From contig CABYPE010000007.1 in NCBI GenBank assembly GCA_902520685.1, positions 1-42,235 on the forward strand: a stretch of 42,235 nucleotides of DNA, in the 5' to 3' direction. The notes under the pieces were generated by a model, which worked only from the letters and a program-made list of their open reading frames with translations, made no database searches and was not told the origin of the DNA. This document shows positions 38,919 to 42,235 of this stretch, in pieces. The translations under genes were made by a program, and so were the position numbers. Source of the stretch: an uncultured Pelagibacteraceae bacterium (GTDB taxonomy: Bacteria > Pseudomonadota > Alphaproteobacteria > Pelagibacterales > Pelagibacteraceae). Each line of letters starts with the position of its first letter. The stretch's first letter is position 1.

Positions 38919-40664
38919 TTAAAAGAAGCCTAATTTCTTCTCAGCATAAGAAACATGAAGGTTCTTATTCTGCCTATAATGACTAAGCATCATTTTGTGA
39001 GTTTCTCTTCCAACACCTGATTGTTTGTAACCACCAAATGGAGAGTGAGCTGGATAAGCATGGTAACAATTAGTCCACACAATTCCTGCTTGAATTGCTC
39101 TTCCCATTCTGTAAGCAATGTTTCCATTTCTAGTCCAAACACCTGCACCTAAACCATAAAGAGTATCATTAGCTATTTCTAAAGCTTCTGCCTCATCTTT
39201 AAATTTAATAACAGACACTACAGGGCCGAATATTTCCTCTTGAGAAATACGAGATTTATTATTGGTCTCAAAAATTGTAGGTTGGATGTAATTTCCTTTT
39301 TCCAATCCACTATTAAGTTTACCAACATTTCCTCCAGCAAGAACTTTAGCACCTTCTTTTTTACCAAGATCTAGATAAGATTTAATCTTCTCCATTTGCT
39401 CAACTGAAGCTTGTGCACCAATCATAGTTTCCATTTTTAATGGATTATCTTGGACAACAGCTTTTGTTCTAGCGATACATTTTTCCATAAATTTATCATA
39501 AATAGATTCTTGGACTAATGCTCTACTTGGACAAGTACATACCTCACCTTGGTTTAAGTTAAACATTACAAAACCTTCAACACACTTATCTAGAAAATCA
39601 TCATCTTTATCCATGATGTCTGCAAAGAAGATGTTAGGAGATTTACCACCTAACTCTAGTGTGATTGGAATAATGTTTTGAGCAGCATACTGCATGATCA
39701 ATCTTCCAGTAGAAGTTTCACCAGTAAAAGCAACTTTTGCAACTCTTTTTGAAGATGCTAAGGGCTTACCTGCTTCTAATCCAAAACCGCTCACTATATT
39801 TACAACTCCTGGAGGTAATAAATCACCAATCAGTTCCATCATAACCATGATAGATGCCGGCGTTTGTTCTGCTGGTTTTAAAACTGAACAATTGCCTGCT
39901 GCTAACGCTGGTGCTAGTTTCCATGTAGCCATTAATAATGGAAAGTTCCAAGGAACAATCTGACCAACTACTCCTAATGGTTCAGGAATGTTGTAAGAGT
40001 ATTGTGAATTGCTAATCTCAGCAACAGAACCTTCTTCGGCTCTTATTACTCCTGCAAAATATCTCCAGTGGTCAATTACCAATGGTAAATCTGCTGCCAT
40101 ACACTCTCTTATTGGTTTTCCATTATCTAAACACTCAGCCGTAGCTAGTAAATCTAGATTTTTTTCTAAAACATCAGCTATTTTCATCATTATATTTGAT
40201 CTTGTAGTGATGTCAGTTTTTCCCCATGTTTCAAAAGCTGTATGTGCTGCATCTAATGCTGCCTCTACATCTTTTTCATTTGATCTTGCGACTGAACAGA
40301 TTGTCTCATTTGAAATCGGGCTTGGATTATCAAAATACTTGCCTGACTTAGGTTCTACAAATTTTCCATTAATGTAGTTTCCATACTTCGCTTTAAATGG
40401 AAATTTAACCTTTAAATGAGAGGTATCTAAAACAGACGACACTTTCATCGCTTCTGCACTCATTTTTTTTACCCCTTTTGTTTTTTTTGTTGATTTAAGC
40501 TTATTATTTTTTCTAGATTTTTTAGAACGTTTCTTAGTCGCAGATATTTTTCTCGCAACTTTTTTTTTCGTTTTTATTTTTTTTCTAGAAGTTATGACCA
40601 GTTTTTTTGTTTTTTTCTTGGTCTTTGGCTTTGGCTTTAACTTTTTTTTTTTTCTATTAGCCAT
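38919..40664 (-). CDS. Aldehyde dehydrogenase (ExaC/AldB/AcoD type) with possible Lys-rich N-terminal extension
   Basis: NAD-dependent aldehyde dehydrogenase (acetaldehyde or betaine-aldehyde type). The enzyme core is about 510 residues: [39 protein letters not shown], the general-base [11 protein letters not shown] and the catalytic Cys in [11 protein letters not shown], wording typical of ExaC/AldB. The longest frame has 581 residues, and its first 67 residues are almost all Lys, Arg, Thr, Ser, like a histone-H1 tail. An internal ATG at 40463 (MSAEAMKV) has a GGGG stretch upstream and would give the normal length. A downstream DUF779 gene is the family's usual partner. I keep the long form as the open frame and mark the start as unresolved. 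Confidence 0.87.
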   Translation of the reverse strand: MANRKKKKLKPKPKTKKKTKKLVITSRKKIKTKKKVARKISATKKRSKKSRKNNKLKSTKKTKGVKKMSAEAMKVSSVLDTSHLKVKFPFKAKYGNYINGKFVEPKSGKYFDNPSPISNETICSVARSNEKDVEAALDAAHTAFETWGKTDITTRSNIMMKIADVLEKNLDLLATAECLDNGKPIRECMAADLPLVIDHWRYFAGVIRAEEGSVAEISNSQYSYNIPEPLGVVGQIVPWNFPLLMATWKLAPALAAGNCSVLKPAEQTPASIMVMMELIGDLLPPGVVNIVSGFGLEAGKPLASSKRVAKVAFTGETSTGRLIMQYAAQNIIPITLELGGKSPNIFFADIMDKDDDFLDKCVEGFVMFNLNQGEVCTCPSRALVQESIYDKFMEKCIARTKAVVQDNPLKMETMIGAQASVEQMEKIKSYLDLGKKEGAKVLAGGNVGKLNSGLEKGNYIQPTIFETNNKSRISQEEIFGPVVSVIKFKDEAEALEIANDTLYGLGAGVWTRNGNIAYRMGRAIQAGIVWTNCYHAYPAHSPFGGYKQSGVGRETHKMMLSHYRQNKNLHVSYAEKKLGFF

Positions 40665-40781
40665 AAATCCATTAAACTAACAATGTTTGTTGAAGTCTAT
40701 TTGTATTATTAAAATATTCTACTTATAATTGTATAGATACAACATCTTGTGCTTAATAAAAAATTCATTAATATTTTTTAT

Positions 40782-41027
40782 ATGAATGAAAATCAAAAAA
40801 AAGATATCCAATCCGCTACTTTTGAAAGATTACTTAAGCATTTAGATGAAAGAAAAGATGTTCAGAATATTGATTTAATGAACTTAGCAAATTTTTGTAG
40901 AAATTGTTTATCAAGATGGTTTAGGGAAGAGGCTGAAAAAAAAGGTATATCTATTTCAGATCCAGATGCGAGAGAACACATCTATGGAATGCCTTACTCT
41001 GAATGGAAAGAAAAATATCAAAAGTAA
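40782..41027 (+). CDS. DUF1244 protein
   Basis: Protein of 81 residues from the ATG at 40782. The GTG at 40749 is too far upstream with unconvincing residues. Typical DUF1244 marks are FERLLKHLDERKDVQNIDLMN near residue 11, NFCRNCLSRWFREEAEKKG near 35 (the RNC-x2-RW pattern) and the end HIYGMPYSEWKEKYQ. The family is small, alpha-helical and frequent in alphaproteobacteria, with no established function. It converges directly with moaB (stop codons adjacent). Confidence 0.87.
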   Translation: MNENQKKDIQSATFERLLKHLDERKDVQNIDLMNLANFCRNCLSRWFREEAEKKGISISDPDAREHIYGMPYSEWKEKYQK

Positions 41028-41528
41028 TTATTTTTCTTTTAATCTAGGTATTAGTTCAACAAAATTACATGGTTTATTGTTAACATCTAATTGATGTTTT
41101 AAAATTCCATCCCATGCATCAGTAACTCCACCTGAAGATCCAGGTAAAGCAAATACATATTTTCCCTCTGCAAGAACAGCACATGCCCTTGACTGAATTG
41201 AAGAAGTGCCCACTGTCTTTAAACTTAAATATCTAAAAATCTCCCCAAACCCCGGAATATGTTTATCAGCAATTTCATCTAAAGCCTCAGGTGTAATATC
41301 TCTACCAGTCAAACCCGTGCCACCGGTTGTAATAATCACATCTATTTGTTTATTTTGAAGCCAATCTTTTAGTATTACAATAATATCATTTTTACTATCT
41401 TTGCAAATTTTTCGATCTAATAAATTATGTTTAGCCTCTTTAATTTTTTCAATAAGAATTGCTCCTGATTTGTCGTTATCAATTGTTCTTGTATCTGTTA
41501 CGGTTAATAATGCTATATTCACTTTCAT
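41028..41528 (-). CDS. moaB: Molybdenum cofactor biosynthesis protein B (MoaB/MogA family)
   Basis: Molybdopterin adenylyltransferase-type protein of 166 residues. LLTVTDTRTIDNDKSG opens the fold, VIITTGGTGLTGRDITPEAL (near residue 64) is the conserved molybdopterin/MPT-AMP site, FRYLSLKTVGTSSIQSRACA follows near 98, and the GSSGGVTDAWDGIL block (near 130) closes the active site. It supports molybdoenzymes, of which MsrP (37.0 kb) is one in this window. It diverges from the TauE/SafE gene with 14 bases between starts. Confidence 0.93.
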   Translation of the reverse strand: MKVNIALLTVTDTRTIDNDKSGAILIEKIKEAKHNLLDRKICKDSKNDIIVILKDWLQNKQIDVIITTGGTGLTGRDITPEALDEIADKHIPGFGEIFRYLSLKTVGTSSIQSRACAVLAEGKYVFALPGSSGGVTDAWDGILKHQLDVNNKPCNFVELIPRLKEK

Positions 41529-41542
41529 AAAATTTTTTTGAA

Positions 41543-42235
41543 ATGATTATATTATCAGTATTTTTTTTTATAACAGCTATTTTATATTCTAGTGTAGGGT
41601 TTGGGGGAGGATCTACCTATTTAGCTTTAATGTTAATTTGGGATATTCCTTACTATATTTTTCCAATAATAGCTTTGTTTTGTAATATCATCGTAGTATC
41701 TGGAAATTCAATAAATTATGTAAGATCAGGTAATCTTAATGTAAAATTACTTTTACCATATTTAATAGGGTCTATACCTTTTGCTTTTTTTGGGGCTTCA
41801 TTACAAATTTCTAAAAATGTGTTTGAAATAATATTATTTTTAATTTTAACTGTTGCTGGTACATTGCTATTCATTGAAAGCAGATCTTTAATAAATAAAG
41901 AATTTAAAATAAATAAAATACCAAAAATTTTTTCAATCTTAATTGGATCAGTTATTGGTTTTTTTTCAGGATTAATAGGAATTGGTGGAGGTATCTTTTT
42001 AAGTCCTATTCTTTTTCTTATGAAAGCAGGACATCCTAAACAAATAGCTGCCTCAGCATCTTTGTTTATTTTAATTAATTCTATATTTGGTGTAGCTGGA
42101 CAAATCACTAAAGATATTGTTTTTGATAAATTTTTAGATTTCTGGCTGTTCTTTTTAGCAGTTTTAATTGGAGGACAAATTGGAAATTTCTTAAATATAA
42201 AGTTTTTATCTAATAAAATATTAGCATCAATAACT
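41543..42235 (+). CDS. TauE/SafE-family anion exporter, N-terminal part (3' end outside window)
   Basis: The frame is open from the ATG at 41543 to the window end (231 codons visible). It has about seven hydrophobic helices, starting FFFITAILYSSVGFGGGSTYLALML, the glycine-rich family motif. The internal repeat of the family is seen as SGLIGIGGGIFLSPILFLM near residue 143, followed by KQIAASASLFILINS. TauE/SafE proteins export sulfite, sulfoacetate or related anions, but some have other cargo. With sulfonate-type genes in the same window a sulfite role is attractive but not proven; moaB is the divergent neighbour. An apparent reverse-strand frame at 41716-42108 is antisense to this gene. Confidence 0.85.
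   Translation, partial: MIILSVFFFITAILYSSVGFGGGSTYLALMLIWDIPYYIFPIIALFCNIIVVSGNSINYVRSGNLNVKLLLPYLIGSIPFAFFGASLQISKNVFEIILFLILTVAGTLLFIESRSLINKEFKINKIPKIFSILIGSVIGFFSGLIGIGGGIFLSPILFLMKAGHPKQIAASASLFILINSIFGVAGQITKDIVFDKFLDFWLFFLAVLIGGQIGNFLNIKFLSNKILASIT

Noticed and set aside
41716-42108. Minus-strand open frame of 130 codons
   Set aside because: It is antisense to the clear TauE/SafE coding frame that runs off the window end; that frame has the GFGGG motif and helices, while the reverse frame has neither.
1-42235. CRISPR arrays, insertion sequences, prophage or integrase genes
   Set aside because: No repeated direct-repeat series, transposase, terminal inverted repeats, integrase or structural phage genes were seen; the lone tRNA has no attached integrase or duplicated 3' end nearby.

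Overview
The window looks like a piece of a streamlined SAR11 (Candidatus Pelagibacter-type) marine alphaproteobacterial chromosome. It is very AT-rich, no gene-free stretch reaches 300 bases, start and stop codons of neighbours often touch or overlap, and there are no insertion sequences, phage genes or CRISPR arrays. The gene content fits as well: a TauABC-type taurine importer, a dimethylglycine/sarcosine dehydrogenase-like flavoprotein, alanine dehydrogenase, PEP carboxylase and many small conserved hypothetical genes. The assignment rests on composition and gene content only.

Layout. 1-3339: end of a DEAD-box RNA helicase, rfbC, a tRNA-Met(CAU), two tandem small tail-anchored paralogues and a two-HTH regulator. 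3405-9082: a BASS-type carboxylate/anion transporter, a large FAD/GcvT-type methylamine dehydrogenase, a UDP-glucuronate epimerase and a DAO-family flavoprotein. 9088-15517: alanine dehydrogenase and a class III omega-aminotransferase diverge from a taurine-type ABC transporter (binding protein, terminator hairpin, ATPase, unusually long permease). 15514-18378: three minus-strand cell-surface sugar genes (GT4-like, GT17, NAD-epimerase). 18452-21754: a plus-strand run of Ldh_2-family dehydrogenase, phosphate acetyltransferase and a HisD-like protein that resembles sulfopropanediol dehydrogenase. 21758-23539: alternative oxidase, LysE-type exporter and VOC protein on the minus strand. 23608-25184: cysE-cysK, closed by a terminator. 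25294-28374: nine consecutive small plus-strand genes, mostly of unknown function. 28386-35520: a compact six-gene minus-strand run (aldehyde dehydrogenase, FAH-family protein, ppc, ccdA, azoreductase-like, inositol-phosphatase family). 35625-42235: GYD protein, Gfo/Idh/MocA oxidoreductase, msrPQ, DUF779 with its partner aldehyde dehydrogenase, DUF1244, moaB and the start of a TauE/SafE exporter.

How the genes may work together. Two blocks separated by the surface-sugar genes can be read as one organosulfonate economy. Taurine-type import, transamination to an aldehyde with alanine dehydrogenase recycling pyruvate, a sulfolactate/DHPS-like dehydrogenase pair and Pta to turn acetyl phosphate into acetyl-CoA would yield carbon, ammonia and sulfite; a TauE/SafE exporter sits at the right edge. 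Xsc, the expected desulfonating enzyme, is not in the window, so this reading is an inference. CysE/CysK make cysteine. MoaB supports the molybdenum cofactor that MsrP needs.

The least explained part is the small-gene cluster at 25294-28374: two tandem secreted paralogues, three proteins of about 100 residues that look like alpha/beta-barrel (ferredoxin-like) monomers, a four-helix membrane protein, an NTF2/SnoaL-like protein, a DUF2798 protein and an SMR-type transporter that lacks the family's coupling glutamate. This is my best candidate for an undescribed system.
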